From an uncultured Roseburia sp. (lineage in GTDB: Bacteria; Bacillota; Clostridia; Lachnospirales; Lachnospiraceae): a DNA stretch of 64,000 nucleotides. How positions within the stretch are numbered: the first letter of the stretch is position 1; the number at the start of each line of letters is the position of its first letter. Below are positions 8,676 to 17,547 of this stretch, one piece after another. The translations under genes were made by a program, and so were the position numbers. Below the pieces are notes generated by a model that saw only the letters and a list, made by a program, of their open reading frames with translations, was not told the origin of the DNA and made no database searches. The DNA lies in NCBI GenBank assembly GCA_900542495.1, contig UQNW01000009.1, forward strand, positions 50,448-114,447, read 5' to 3'.

Positions 8676-9773
8676 TTATTCCTCTGTCTGAACCTCAGCA
8701 GCTTCTACTGTCTCTTCTTCTGGAGTCTCTAAAGCTTTGATAGATAAGCTGATTTTCTTCTCATCTTCATTGAAATCAACAACTTTTGCTTCGATTTCCT
8801 GTCCGATTTTTAATACATCAGCCGGTTTTTCTACATGATCCTTGGAGATCTGGGATACATGAAGTAATGCATCAACACCTGGAGCAAGCTCAACGAATGC
8901 ACCAAAATCTGTCATTCTTGCAACTTTTCCTTTTACAATATTGCCAACTGCAAACTTCTCTGCTGCTCCGTTCCATGGATTCTCGGAAGGGAATTTCATG
9001 CTGAGTGCGATCTTGGTTTCGTTGATATCTTTGATGAATACTTTTACAGTATCTCCAACGTTAAATACTTTCTTAGGACTTTCTACTCTGCCCCATGACA
9101 TCTCAGAAATATGAAGTAATCCGTCTGCTCCACCTAAATCGATGAATGCACCGAAGTCTGTTACATTCTTAACAGTTCCTTCCATTACATCACCAACTTT
9201 GATCTTAGCAAACAGTTCTTTCTGCTGTTCTAATTTCTTCTCAACTAATAACTGTTTTCTGTCACCAATGATTCTTCTGCGTTTTGGATTGAACTCACTG
9301 ATAACGAACTGGATTTCCTGATCTTTGTATTTGGAAAGATCTTTCTCATAAGAATCAGATACAAGGCTTGCAGGGATGAACACTCTTGTCTCATCAACAA
9401 CTACACATAAACCGCCGTCTAATACCTGAGAAACTTTTGCTGTTAAAACTTCTTTGTTCTCGAAAGCTTCCTCTAATCTCTTGCTTCCTTTTTCAGCAGC
9501 GAGACGTTTGTAAGTTAAAAGAACCTGTCCTTCGCCGTCGTTTACTTTTAATACTTTTGCTTCCATTGTATCACCAACAGAAACCATAGTTGTAAGATCT
9601 GCGTTAGATTCGTTTGTATACTCATTGCGAGTAATGATTCCGTCTGATTTGTATCCGATATTTAAAACGATCTCATCAGGTTTCACATCGATAACGGTAC
9701 CTTCAACTACCTCTCCATTTCTTATTGTTTTAAATGATTCCTCCAACATTTGTTCAAAACTCATTTCTGACAT
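8676..9773 (-). CDS. rpsA: S1 RNA-binding domain protein, ribosomal protein S1 homologue
   Basis: A 365-residue protein with four S1 domains in a row. Domain 1 begins near GEVVEGTVIDVKPDEIVLNIG, and the last two carry the typical VTDFGAFIDLGGADGLLHISEMSW and MTDFGAFVELAPGVDALLHVSQIS segments (each quoted in part by family knowledge of the fold). It is shorter than the six-domain proteobacterial S1. The acidic tail is rich in Glu and Thr. The start at 9773 is set by GAGGAGG seven bases upstream. The frame extends to 9791 but without a site. It overlaps the end of ispH by 20 bases, so its ribosome-binding site lies inside ispH. Confidence 0.9.
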   Translation of the reverse strand: MSEMSFEQMLEESFKTIRNGEVVEGTVIDVKPDEIVLNIGYKSDGIITRNEYTNESNADLTTMVSVGDTMEAKVLKVNDGEGQVLLTYKRLAAEKGSKRLEEAFENKEVLTAKVSQVLDGGLCVVVDETRVFIPASLVSDSYEKDLSKYKDQEIQFVISEFNPKRRRIIGDRKQLLVEKKLEQQKELFAKIKVGDVMEGTVKNVTDFGAFIDLGGADGLLHISEMSWGRVESPKKVFNVGDTVKVFIKDINETKIALSMKFPSENPWNGAAEKFAVGNIVKGKVARMTDFGAFVELAPGVDALLHVSQISKDHVEKPADVLKIGQEIEAKVVDFNEDEKKISLSIKALETPEEETVEAAEVQTEE

Positions 9774-10608
9774 TCTTTTGAACCTCCTCAATAATATTGT
9801 TTGGGGTAGATGCCCCTGCGGTAATACCTACGTTATCGGTGGATTTTAATCTGGTCAAATCAAGATCCTTTATTGTTTGTATATAGTAAGTATTTTCACA
9901 TTCATTTTTACAGATTTCAAATAACTTCTGCGTATTAGAACTAGCCCTGCCGCCGATGACGATCATTGCATCGACTTCTTTTGCAATACGTTCTGCTTCA
10001 GTCTGTCTTTCCTCTGTAGCATTGCAGATAGTATTTAAAACAATAATATCATAACCTTTTTTGTTCACAATTTCAACTAAATCTTGAAATTTATTGTAAT
10101 TAAATGTCGTTTGTGATACAATACACACTTTTTTTTCGGTTGGAAGCGTAAATTTTTCCGCCTCCTCACATGTTCCGATCACGGTTGTCTCCGCTGGATC
10201 AGACCATCCTTTAATACCTTCCACTTCCGGATGTGTCTCATTTCCAATAATAATAACATGATATCCTTCTCTGCTGTACTGTTCCACAAGACGGTGGATT
10301 TTTAATACGAAAGGACACGTTGCATCCACAATTTCAAATCCCTGCGCTTTGATCTCATCATAGATTTTTTTCTCAACGCCATGTGATCTTATGATCACGG
10401 TACCTTTTGGTTTTCCCTGTAATTCATCCGTGGAATTGATCACCGTCACACCTTTTTTTTCAAGATCTGCCACCACTTCCTCATTATGGATGATTGGGCC
10501 AAAGGTATAGATTGGCGTCTGATTCTTCTCTGCCTCTTTGTATACTGTTTCTACTGCTCTTTTTACGCCAAAACAGAATCCGGCACTTTTTGCTAAAATG
10601 ATATTCAT
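9754..10608 (-). CDS. ispH: 4-hydroxy-3-methylbut-2-enyl diphosphate reductase
   Basis: IspH makes IPP and DMAPP in the last step of the MEP isoprenoid pathway, using a [4Fe-4S] cluster. In the 284 residues the three cluster cysteines are C12 (AGFCFGVKRA), C98 (DATCPFV) and C195 (NTICNATEERQ), with the conserved histidines H41 and H125. Its 3' end overlaps rpsA by 20 bases. In a number of clostridia these two proteins are known as one fused polypeptide; here they are separate with a tight overlap. Confidence 0.96.
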   Translation of the reverse strand: MNIILAKSAGFCFGVKRAVETVYKEAEKNQTPIYTFGPIIHNEEVVADLEKKGVTVINSTDELQGKPKGTVIIRSHGVEKKIYDEIKAQGFEIVDATCPFVLKIHRLVEQYSREGYHVIIIGNETHPEVEGIKGWSDPAETTVIGTCEEAEKFTLPTEKKVCIVSQTTFNYNKFQDLVEIVNKKGYDIIVLNTICNATEERQTEAERIAKEVDAMIVIGGRASSNTQKLFEICKNECENTYYIQTIKDLDLTRLKSTDNVGITAGASTPNNIIEEVQKNVRNEF

Positions 10609-10633
10609 AAATATTTTCCTGTCTGATTATTCG

Positions 10634-11305
10634 TTATTCGCGTGTTTTCTTTTCATAGATAGAACGGATTGCATCCACCACCTGGTCAATGGTCATTTCC
10701 GAAGAATCTACTAAAACAGCGTCTTCTGCCTGCTTTAACGGAGATGTCTCACGGTGCATATCCCGGTAATCACGATCAATGATATCTTTCTCAATTTCAT
10801 CAAAATTGCAGGAAACACCCTTGGCAGTCAATTCATCATATCTTCTCTGTGCTCTTGTTTTTGAGCTTGCAGTAAGATAAATCTTCACCTGGGCGTCTGG
10901 AAGCACACAGGTTCCGATGTCTCTTCCGTCCATGATCACATCTGTGCTCTGCGCAAGCTTCCGCTGTAATTCGACTAATTTTGTGCGCACAACCGGATAC
11001 ACACTTGTTGCAGATGCCATGTTTCCTACTTCCTCTGTACGGATGAATCCATTCACATTCTTTCCATTTAAAATAACCTGCTGTTCATTCGCTTCATAAG
11101 TAATGGTCACATCCACATTCGGGCATGCTTTGGCGATTTTTGCTTCATCCGAAGCATCGATTCCATTCGTCAGAAAGTAGTATGCCATAGCACGGTACAT
11201 TGCACCGGTATCTACATATATAAAGCCCAGCTCCTTTGCCAGTTTCTTTGCGATTGTGCTTTTTCCAGCTCCGGCTGGTCCGTCGATTGCGATATTCATA
11301 CTCAT
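10634..11305 (-). CDS. cmk: Cytidylate kinase
   Basis: A 223-residue (d)CMP kinase that feeds CDP and dCDP to nucleotide and lipid synthesis. It has the P-loop GPAGAGKST at 9-17, the DGRDIGT segment for nucleotide binding and the lid arginines near RDYRDMHRETSPL. It sits between the BaiN-like gene and ispH with short gaps (36 and 25 bases), as is common in clostridia. A second in-frame ATG at 11299 is possible; the ribosome-binding site AGAGGA is a little far from either. Confidence 0.96.
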   Translation of the reverse strand: MSMNIAIDGPAGAGKSTIAKKLAKELGFIYVDTGAMYRAMAYYFLTNGIDASDEAKIAKACPNVDVTITYEANEQQVILNGKNVNGFIRTEEVGNMASATSVYPVVRTKLVELQRKLAQSTDVIMDGRDIGTCVLPDAQVKIYLTASSKTRAQRRYDELTAKGVSCNFDEIEKDIIDRDYRDMHRETSPLKQAEDAVLVDSSEMTIDQVVDAIRSIYEKKTRE

Positions 11306-11341
11306 AATATATCCATTCCTCTCTTTTTTATCTATTTTTAA

Positions 11342-12589
11342 TCATTCAACACACATTCCTGCGAGATGTCCGGTTGACCAGGCGATCTGGAGATTGAAGC
11401 CGCCTGTCACTGCATCTAAGTCTAGCACTTCCCCACAGAAATATAAGTGTCTGACAAGTTTTGACTCCATTGTTGACGGATTCACTTCACCGACTTTCAC
11501 ACCACCTTTTGTGATGATAGCTTCATTAAAATCACGGAGTCCGTTTAAAGTTAATGGAAAAGCCTTGATCAGCCGCACAAATTTCAGGCGCTCTTCTTTT
11601 GTGATCTCATTTACTTTTTTATCCGGATCAATTTCTGACAATTCGATCATGACAGGAATCATTTTTGCTGGAAAAAGCTTTCCAATGGAATTTTTAAACT
11701 GCTTGTTTTTTGCTTCCTCAAAATCTTTTAACACACGCTTGTCTAACTGTTCTTCCGACAGTGCCGACTTTAAGTCGATCTCCATGGCAAGTGGTTCTTT
11801 TGCGATATCCGGCTTTATCATTGCACTCGCTGTCAGGATCAATGGACCGCTGACACCAAAATGTGTAAATAACATTTCTCCAAATTCATCATAGAGCAAT
11901 TTTTTTCCATGGTAAATGCGGACATTTACATTTTTCAGGGAAAGTCCCTGCATTTCCCTGACATATGCCTCCTTCGCATTAAATGGAACAAGTGACGGTC
12001 GTATTTCTGTCACGGTATGTCCGGCTTCCTTTGCGAATCGGTATCCGTCTCCCGTCGAACCAGTCGTCTGATAAGAGAAGCCACCGGTAGCAACGATCAC
12101 ATCATCTGCGGTTAGCTGTTCCCCGGAAGAAAGGCGCACTCCGCATACCCGCTTTTCTCCGTCCTGTTCTGAATCTTCATATAATAAGGAATCTACTTCG
12201 CTGTGAAGTCTGACCTCCACCTGATTTTTCTTTAAAACACGCTGTAACGCAGCGATCACATCTGAAGAATGATCTGAAACCGGGAATATACGGTTGCCAC
12301 GCTCATTTTTTACCGGAAGTCCTGCCTGTTCAAAAAAGTCAATGACCATTTGATTATCATACGCATAAAAAGCACTGTATAAAAATTTCCGGTTTGTCAT
12401 GACACTGTTAAAAAGTACATCCATATCGCTGGAATTAGTAATATTACATCTTCCCTTCCCAGTGATATAAAGCTTTTTCCCAAGCTTTTCATTTTTTTCC
12501 AATAACAAAACTTTATGGCCATTCTCCGCCGCAGCGATCGCTGCAAACATCCCAGCTGGTCCTCCGCCGATCACAATTACTTTACTCAT
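11342..12589 (-). CDS. BaiN/HI0933-family flavoprotein oxidoreductase
   Basis: A 415-residue FAD-dependent protein of the HI0933 (YhiN, BaiN-like) family. It begins with the dinucleotide-binding motif VIGGGPAGMFAAIAAAENG and has GKGRCNITN, the conserved FAD contact, and ATGGFSYQTTGSTGDGY further on. The C-terminus has the family motif VTGGFNLQIAWSTGHLAG. Some relatives act in bile acid dehydroxylation; most have unknown substrates and I do not infer one. It overlaps the RpiR-type gene by eight bases, so the two are translationally coupled. It is commonly found next to cmk in Lachnospiraceae. Confidence 0.9.
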   Translation of the reverse strand: MSKVIVIGGGPAGMFAAIAAAENGHKVLLLEKNEKLGKKLYITGKGRCNITNSSDMDVLFNSVMTNRKFLYSAFYAYDNQMVIDFFEQAGLPVKNERGNRIFPVSDHSSDVIAALQRVLKKNQVEVRLHSEVDSLLYEDSEQDGEKRVCGVRLSSGEQLTADDVIVATGGFSYQTTGSTGDGYRFAKEAGHTVTEIRPSLVPFNAKEAYVREMQGLSLKNVNVRIYHGKKLLYDEFGEMLFTHFGVSGPLILTASAMIKPDIAKEPLAMEIDLKSALSEEQLDKRVLKDFEEAKNKQFKNSIGKLFPAKMIPVMIELSEIDPDKKVNEITKEERLKFVRLIKAFPLTLNGLRDFNEAIITKGGVKVGEVNPSTMESKLVRHLYFCGEVLDLDAVTGGFNLQIAWSTGHLAGMCVE

Positions 12590-13514
12590 TAAATTCGGTA
12601 TCTCCTATTTTTCCATATCGCATTTTTATGGAGTCATCAATATAATTAATCTCATCACTCTCATAAACCTGGTATTCATCCCAGATATCTTCCAACATTT
12701 CCAGTGTTTTGGCAACTTTCTTGCGGTTTTTCATACAAAGCGCAACAATCAGCGCATTAATAACGCTTAACGGTGCCACAAGCGAATCCACAATCGAAGC
12801 CATATCACTGTCTGCAATTAAGTTGCAGGACGAATACAGATTCATCGGGGAATGTACACTGTCGGTCAGTGTGATCACCTTGGCATTCCGGTTATTGGCA
12901 AATTCCATTGCTTTTAAAGTACGCATGGAATAACGTGGAAAACTGATTCCAATGATCACATCATCTTTCCCGATCCGGACCATCTGTTCAAAAATCTCAC
13001 TTGAACTGCTTGTCTGCAAAAGATGCACATTATCAAACATAAGGTTAAAATAAAATGCCATAAAAGACGCTAATGGTGCACAGCTCCGGATTCCAATAAT
13101 ATAAATATGCTTTGCATTTAAAATAGTGTTCACCGCAACTTCAAACGCTTCCTGATCGATTTTCTCTAACGTTGAATTGATTTTTTCCGCATCTGAGTGA
13201 AGCACAGATTCCAAAATTTTTGACTGGCTGATCCTTCCGTATGTCACTTCCATACGCTGAATGGAATTTAACTTATTTCTCACCAGTTCCTCTAACGCAC
13301 TCTGAAATTCAGGATAGCCCCTGTACCCCAGATGTGTTGCAAAACGTACTACCGTGGATTCACTGACACCGACCACTTCTCCTAATTTTGCCGCTGTCAA
13401 AAAGACCGCTTTATCATAATTATCCGTAATATATGTAGCTAATAACTTCTGTCCTTTGCTTAATCTGCTGTAAGATTCATTAATACGATTGCTAAGATCG
13501 TTCGTATTACCCAT
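12582..13514 (-). CDS. MurR/RpiR-family transcriptional regulator
   Basis: A 310-residue regulator with an N-terminal RpiR helix-turn-helix (about 1-77, with GVSESTVVRFATHLGYRGYPEF) and a C-terminal SIS sugar-phosphate-binding domain (about 120-265, with IIGIRSCAPLA and VIIGISFPRYS). Such proteins sense phosphosugars. No sugar gene is adjacent, so the ligand is unclear. ATG 13514 follows GGTGGGG, while the frame reaches 13535. It is the first gene of the rpiR-baiN-cmk-ispH-rpsA-cheR run, so it may also influence this housekeeping operon. Confidence 0.92.
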   Translation of the reverse strand: MGNTNDLSNRINESYSRLSKGQKLLATYITDNYDKAVFLTAAKLGEVVGVSESTVVRFATHLGYRGYPEFQSALEELVRNKLNSIQRMEVTYGRISQSKILESVLHSDAEKINSTLEKIDQEAFEVAVNTILNAKHIYIIGIRSCAPLASFMAFYFNLMFDNVHLLQTSSSSEIFEQMVRIGKDDVIIGISFPRYSMRTLKAMEFANNRNAKVITLTDSVHSPMNLYSSCNLIADSDMASIVDSLVAPLSVINALIVALCMKNRKKVAKTLEMLEDIWDEYQVYESDEINYIDDSIKMRYGKIGDTEFNE

Positions 13515-13638
13515 AGTTCCCCACCTGTTATTCATTTTCTATTATGATCCGGCACTTCCTGATTACGATTCGTAAATGCATGAGCCGACCAAAATACCAA
13601 CATTTTAATTATAGCAAATAGGAACTTTTTTGCAACTT

Positions 13639-13689
13639 AAAAAAACTGCCCGCCAGGTTTCATCATCCTAAAACCCGACAAGGCAGTTT
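13639..13689 (-). terminator. Terminator of the sodium-pump decarboxylase operon
   Basis: On the minus strand AAACTGCC (13682-13689) pairs with GGCAGTTT (13643-13650), and an inner nine-pair stem with two G-U pairs lies within it. Seven T follow. It ends the transcript that finishes with oadA. Confidence 0.88.
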
Positions 13690-13742
13690 CTTATTCATGA
13701 TAACAAAATGTTCATAACGCGCACATTCTATTATTTATTGCT

Positions 13743-15161
13743 TTATACCGGATATGCTCCGTTCTTTGTATCTGCTACAGTTGCATCTACTTTTTTCTGC
13801 TGTGCTTCTCTGTATTTAAAGAAGTCTGTTGCAACCTGTGGGAATAAAGCGTAGGTTAATACATCTTCATCCTGCTGTTTCCACTGTTTCATCTCAGCTT
13901 CGATCTTGTCTAATTCCGGCTCAAGTAAGTCTGCATATCTGCATGTGATTGCATTCTTCTTATCCTCGCCAAGAACTTTGTCAACAACCTCTGGATTGAA
14001 AGGTTTTACAGTCTGACCATATTTTCCAAGTAAAACGTCTTTTGTCTCTTTTGTTGCAACTTTGTAACGTTCACCCATTAATACGTTAAATACAGCCTGT
14101 GTACCAACGATCTGGGAAGAAGGAGTTACAAGAGGTGGTTCACCAAGATCTTTACGGACTCTTGGGATCTCCTTTAATACTTCCTCGTATTTATCCTCTG
14201 CATGCTGCTCTTTTAACTGGGAAACCATGTTGGATAACATACCACCCGGTACCTGATATAATAAAGTTTTAATGTTAACACCAAGTACTTTTGTATTCAT
14301 CAGACCGCTCTCTAATGCTTCTTCTCTCATTGGTCTGAAGTAATCAGCGATCTCTGCAAGTAAGTTCTGGTCTAAACCGGTATCAAATTCTGTACCTTTG
14401 AATGCCTCAACCATAACTTCTGTTGCAGGCTGGCTTGTTCCCATAGAGAATGGGGAAATTGCAGTATCAATGATATCGCATCCTGCCTCTACTGCTTTCA
14501 TGTAAGTCATGGAAGCAACACCGGAAGTATAATGTGTATGAAGTTCGATTGGTAAAGATGTAGAATCTTTCAAAGCCTGGACTAACTCTGTTGCTTTGGA
14601 AGGAACTAAAAGTCCTGCCATATCTTTGATACATAAAGAATTAGCTCCCATATCTTCTACTCTCTTAGCCATATCCATCCAGTATTCCAGTGTATAGGCA
14701 TCACCTAATGTGTAGGATAATGCAACCTGTGCATGTCCGTTCTCTTTGTTGCAGGCTGTAACTGCTGTCTGAAGGTTGCGGATATCGTTTAAGCAGTCGA
14801 AAATACGGATAATATCAATACCGTTTGCGATAGATTTCTGTACAAAATACTCTACAACGTCATCTGCATAAGGACGATATCCTAAGATATTCTGTCCGCG
14901 GAATAACATCTGTAATTTTGTATTCTTGAATCCATCTCTTAATTTACGAAGACGATCCCATGGATCTTCTTTTAAGAAACGGAGGGATGCATCGAATGTA
15001 GCACCACCCCAGCACTCAACAGCGTTGTATCCAACTTTATCCATTTTATCGATAATTGGGAGCATCTGTTCTGTTGTCATACGTGTTGCGATCAGAGACT
15101 GATGAGCGTCACGCAGAACGGTTTCTGTTATTTTTAAAGGTTTTTTAACAACTTCTGCCAT
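13743..15161 (-). CDS. oadA: Oxaloacetate decarboxylase alpha / 5S carboxyltransferase
   Basis: A 472-residue carboxyltransferase of the OadA/PycB family, which moves the carboxyl group of oxaloacetate to biotin. Metal- and substrate-binding residues are visible: ETVLRDAHQS with D18 and Q21, the carbamylated-lysine segment CIKDMAG (K179) and LHTHYTSG (H208, H210). The C-terminal conserved PycA-like domain is present, but the protein stops before any biotin domain. The biotin is therefore on the separate 119-residue protein upstream. It is the last of five genes in the operon, 15 bases after oadB. Confidence 0.93.
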   Translation of the reverse strand: MAEVVKKPLKITETVLRDAHQSLIATRMTTEQMLPIIDKMDKVGYNAVECWGGATFDASLRFLKEDPWDRLRKLRDGFKNTKLQMLFRGQNILGYRPYADDVVEYFVQKSIANGIDIIRIFDCLNDIRNLQTAVTACNKENGHAQVALSYTLGDAYTLEYWMDMAKRVEDMGANSLCIKDMAGLLVPSKATELVQALKDSTSLPIELHTHYTSGVASMTYMKAVEAGCDIIDTAISPFSMGTSQPATEVMVEAFKGTEFDTGLDQNLLAEIADYFRPMREEALESGLMNTKVLGVNIKTLLYQVPGGMLSNMVSQLKEQHAEDKYEEVLKEIPRVRKDLGEPPLVTPSSQIVGTQAVFNVLMGERYKVATKETKDVLLGKYGQTVKPFNPEVVDKVLGEDKKNAITCRYADLLEPELDKIEAEMKQWKQQDEDVLTYALFPQVATDFFKYREAQQKKVDATVADTKNGAYPV

Positions 15162-15176
15162 GATTTTCTATTCCTC

Positions 15177-16325
15177 CTAAATTCCAAAGATTGCCATGAA
15201 TACACCGGCTGCTACTGCAGTACCGATAACACCGGCAACGTTTGGTCCCATTGCATGCATAAGTAAAAAGTTTGTCGGGTCTTCTTCTGCTCCGACTTTC
15301 TGAGATACACGGGCTGCCATTGGAACAGCAGATACACCTGCGGAACCAATCAGTGGATTGATCTTGCCCTTTGTGATCCAGCATAATAATTTACCAAACA
15401 ATACACCGGCTGCAGTACCGAACATAAATGCTACAAGACCAAGGATAACGATCTTGATCGTAGTCCAGTTTAAGAATGCCTCTGCACTTGTGGAAGCACC
15501 AACAGATGTACCAAGTAAAATTACTACGATATACATTAACGCATTGGAAGCTGTCTCAGACAACTGGCGAACAACTCCGGATTCACGGAATAAGTTACCA
15601 AGCATTAACATACCAACCAATGGAGCTGTGGTAGGAAGAATGAGACATACCACGATTGTTACTACGATAGGGAATAAAATTTTCTCCAGTTTTGAAACCG
15701 GACGTAAGTTCTCCATCTTGATTGCACGCTCTTTTTTGGTTGTAAATAACTTCATGATCGGCGGCTGGATAATTGGAACTAATGCCATATAGGAATAAGC
15801 CGCTACTGCGATCGGTCCCATTAATCCGGACTGTCCTAATTTTCCTGCAAGGAAAATAGAAGTCGGTCCGTCTGCACCACCAATGATAGAAACAGCAGCC
15901 GCTGCTTTATCATTAAATCCTAAGATAATTGCAAGGAAGTAAGCACCAAAGATACCGAACTGTGCAGCTGCTCCAAGTAAGAAGCTGATCGGGTTCGCGA
16001 TCAATGGTCCAAAGTCAGTCATCGCACCTACACCGAGGAAAATCAGTGAAGGCAGGATTGACCACTCATCTAACGTGTAAAAATAATGGAATAAACCACC
16101 GACACCATTGCTCATCTGTTCCGGTTCTGCAAAAATATCCGGATAAATATTAACTAACAACATACCAAATGCGATTGGAACTAAAAGTAATGGTTCGAAT
16201 CCCCTGGCAATTGCAAGATAAAGGAATATGCAGGCAACAAGGATCATGATGAAATTTCCGACTGTCAGATTAAAGAAGGCAGTCTGATGAAGGAGATTGT
16301 CCATTGTCTCCATAAAATAACTCAT
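15177..16325 (-). CDS. oadB: Sodium-translocating decarboxylase beta subunit
   Basis: A 382-residue polytopic membrane protein that decarboxylates carboxybiotin and pumps sodium ions out. It has the signature GGADGPTSIF with D152, equivalent to the essential membrane aspartate of OadB/MmdB/GcdB. Around nine helices are visible. It lies 18 bases after the biotin carrier gene. The same subunit type serves oxaloacetate, methylmalonyl-CoA and glutaconyl-CoA decarboxylases, so it does not by itself fix the substrate. Confidence 0.95.
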   Translation of the reverse strand: MSYFMETMDNLLHQTAFFNLTVGNFIMILVACIFLYLAIARGFEPLLLVPIAFGMLLVNIYPDIFAEPEQMSNGVGGLFHYFYTLDEWSILPSLIFLGVGAMTDFGPLIANPISFLLGAAAQFGIFGAYFLAIILGFNDKAAAAVSIIGGADGPTSIFLAGKLGQSGLMGPIAVAAYSYMALVPIIQPPIMKLFTTKKERAIKMENLRPVSKLEKILFPIVVTIVVCLILPTTAPLVGMLMLGNLFRESGVVRQLSETASNALMYIVVILLGTSVGASTSAEAFLNWTTIKIVILGLVAFMFGTAAGVLFGKLLCWITKGKINPLIGSAGVSAVPMAARVSQKVGAEEDPTNFLLMHAMGPNVAGVIGTAVAAGVFMAIFGI

Positions 16326-16343
16326 AGTTATCCTCCTAAAATA

Positions 16344-16703
16344 CTAGTTTAATGTAGCAAGTAAAGCGCCTGCTTCTACCATATCACCAACATTTACATT
16401 GATGCTTGCAACAGTACCATCCTGTGGTGCAACAACTGGTGTTTCCATTTTCATGATCTCTAATACGAGAACTGCATCACCTTTTTTCACTGCCTGTCCT
16501 ACAGAAGCCTCGATCTTGAATACTTTTCCTGCTGCTCCTGCTTCGATCTTAACGCTTCCTGCGCCACCTGCTGGTGCTGCTGCCTTTGGAGCGGCTGGTG
16601 CTGCTGCACGTCTTGGAGCTGCTGCTGGAGCGCTTACGCTTCCGTTCTCTTCTACTGTAACATCATAAACATTTCCATTTACGGTAATTGTATAGCTTTT
16701 CAT
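16344..16703 (-). CDS. Biotin carrier protein of sodium-pump decarboxylase
   Basis: A 119-residue biotinyl carrier. The N-terminal 25 residues are followed by a flexible Ala/Pro-rich linker (about 24-48) and a biotin domain with EIMKMETPV, where K85 is the biotinylated lysine. It carries carboxybiotin from the carboxyltransferase to the membrane subunit, as the gamma subunit of Mmd or Gcd complexes does. It lies between the OadG-like and oadB genes. Confidence 0.94.
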   Translation of the reverse strand: MKSYTITVNGNVYDVTVEENGSVSAPAAAPRRAAAPAAPKAAAPAGGAGSVKIEAGAAGKVFKIEASVGQAVKKGDAVLVLEIMKMETPVVAPQDGTVASINVNVGDMVEAGALLATLN

Positions 16704-16767
16704 TTAAAAAATCCTCCTGATTATATAGGTAATAGATAATTTCTATTTTAATATGTGACTGGTTCTT

Positions 16768-17535
16768 TTATCTTCTATGGATAGAACGAACTACAAATGA
16801 ATCTGTGGATGTACCTTCACTTGCCGCGATTGCTGCTGAGATAACAGCTACAAGTTCAAGATCATCTGCAAGATTCTCGTTGACGGTTTCTACTGCTGTT
16901 GTTTTTACTTCTTCTGTCTTTGCTGTCTCTTTCTTAGGAGCACCGACTTTTGAAATAAATTTGAAGCAGTAAATGATCAAGCTGATAAGTATTAATACGC
17001 AGAATACAGTTCCAAGTCCCATAACGGTATTTAAAGCTGCTTTCTCTAACTTTTCACCCATTGTATACACAACATCTGCTGTCGCATCTGTCATCTCGAT
17101 CTCTTGTGTCAGATAATTGTACTCATATACGAAAGTAACATCTACTTCTCTCTCAGAAAAGTTTACGATCTGGTCAACCGTAACGGTATCACTTGTCTTA
17201 TCAACAGAGAACTCACCAAGTCCGACGAACTCACCAACACCGGATGATGTTGTATCCAGCCAGGACTGTAACAGATTGATCACAGCTTCTGCCTCTGTGT
17301 ATTCTCTTCCGTATTGCTTTGCATACTGCTTTGCATACTGCTCATTTGTCTCAATTGCTGCAGATAATTCTTCATCAGAAAATGCTGCAATTGAAGTTAC
17401 CAGGTTCTGTGCGCTGCTCTGTAAATCAGAGTAACTCATTCCGCCGTAGTCGACATCCTGTGAATCAGATCCGCAGGCTGCGAGTGTCAGCGCCATGATG
17501 CAAAGACAAAGCATTAAAGATAATTTTTTCTTCAT
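16768..17535 (-). CDS. OadG-like delta/gamma subunit with large lipoprotein domain
   Basis: A 255-residue protein. An N-terminal lipoprotein signal ends at C21 (LTLAACG). Residues 22-160 form an extracytoplasmic domain of unknown fold rich in Glu, Tyr and Thr. A single helix follows (about 167-193, VMGLGTVFCVLILISLIIYC), which is the conserved OadG/MmdD anchor, and then a cytoplasmic tail. OadG subunits hold the decarboxylase complex together; they are normally under 100 residues, so the extra outer domain stands out. The C-terminus (FVVRSIHRR) resembles that of MmdD-type subunits. Confidence 0.85.
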   Translation of the reverse strand: MKKKLSLMLCLCIMALTLAACGSDSQDVDYGGMSYSDLQSSAQNLVTSIAAFSDEELSAAIETNEQYAKQYAKQYGREYTEAEAVINLLQSWLDTTSSGVGEFVGLGEFSVDKTSDTVTVDQIVNFSEREVDVTFVYEYNYLTQEIEMTDATADVVYTMGEKLEKAALNTVMGLGTVFCVLILISLIIYCFKFISKVGAPKKETAKTEEVKTTAVETVNENLADDLELVAVISAAIAASEGTSTDSFVVRSIHRR

Positions 17536-17547
17536 AACTTCACCTTT

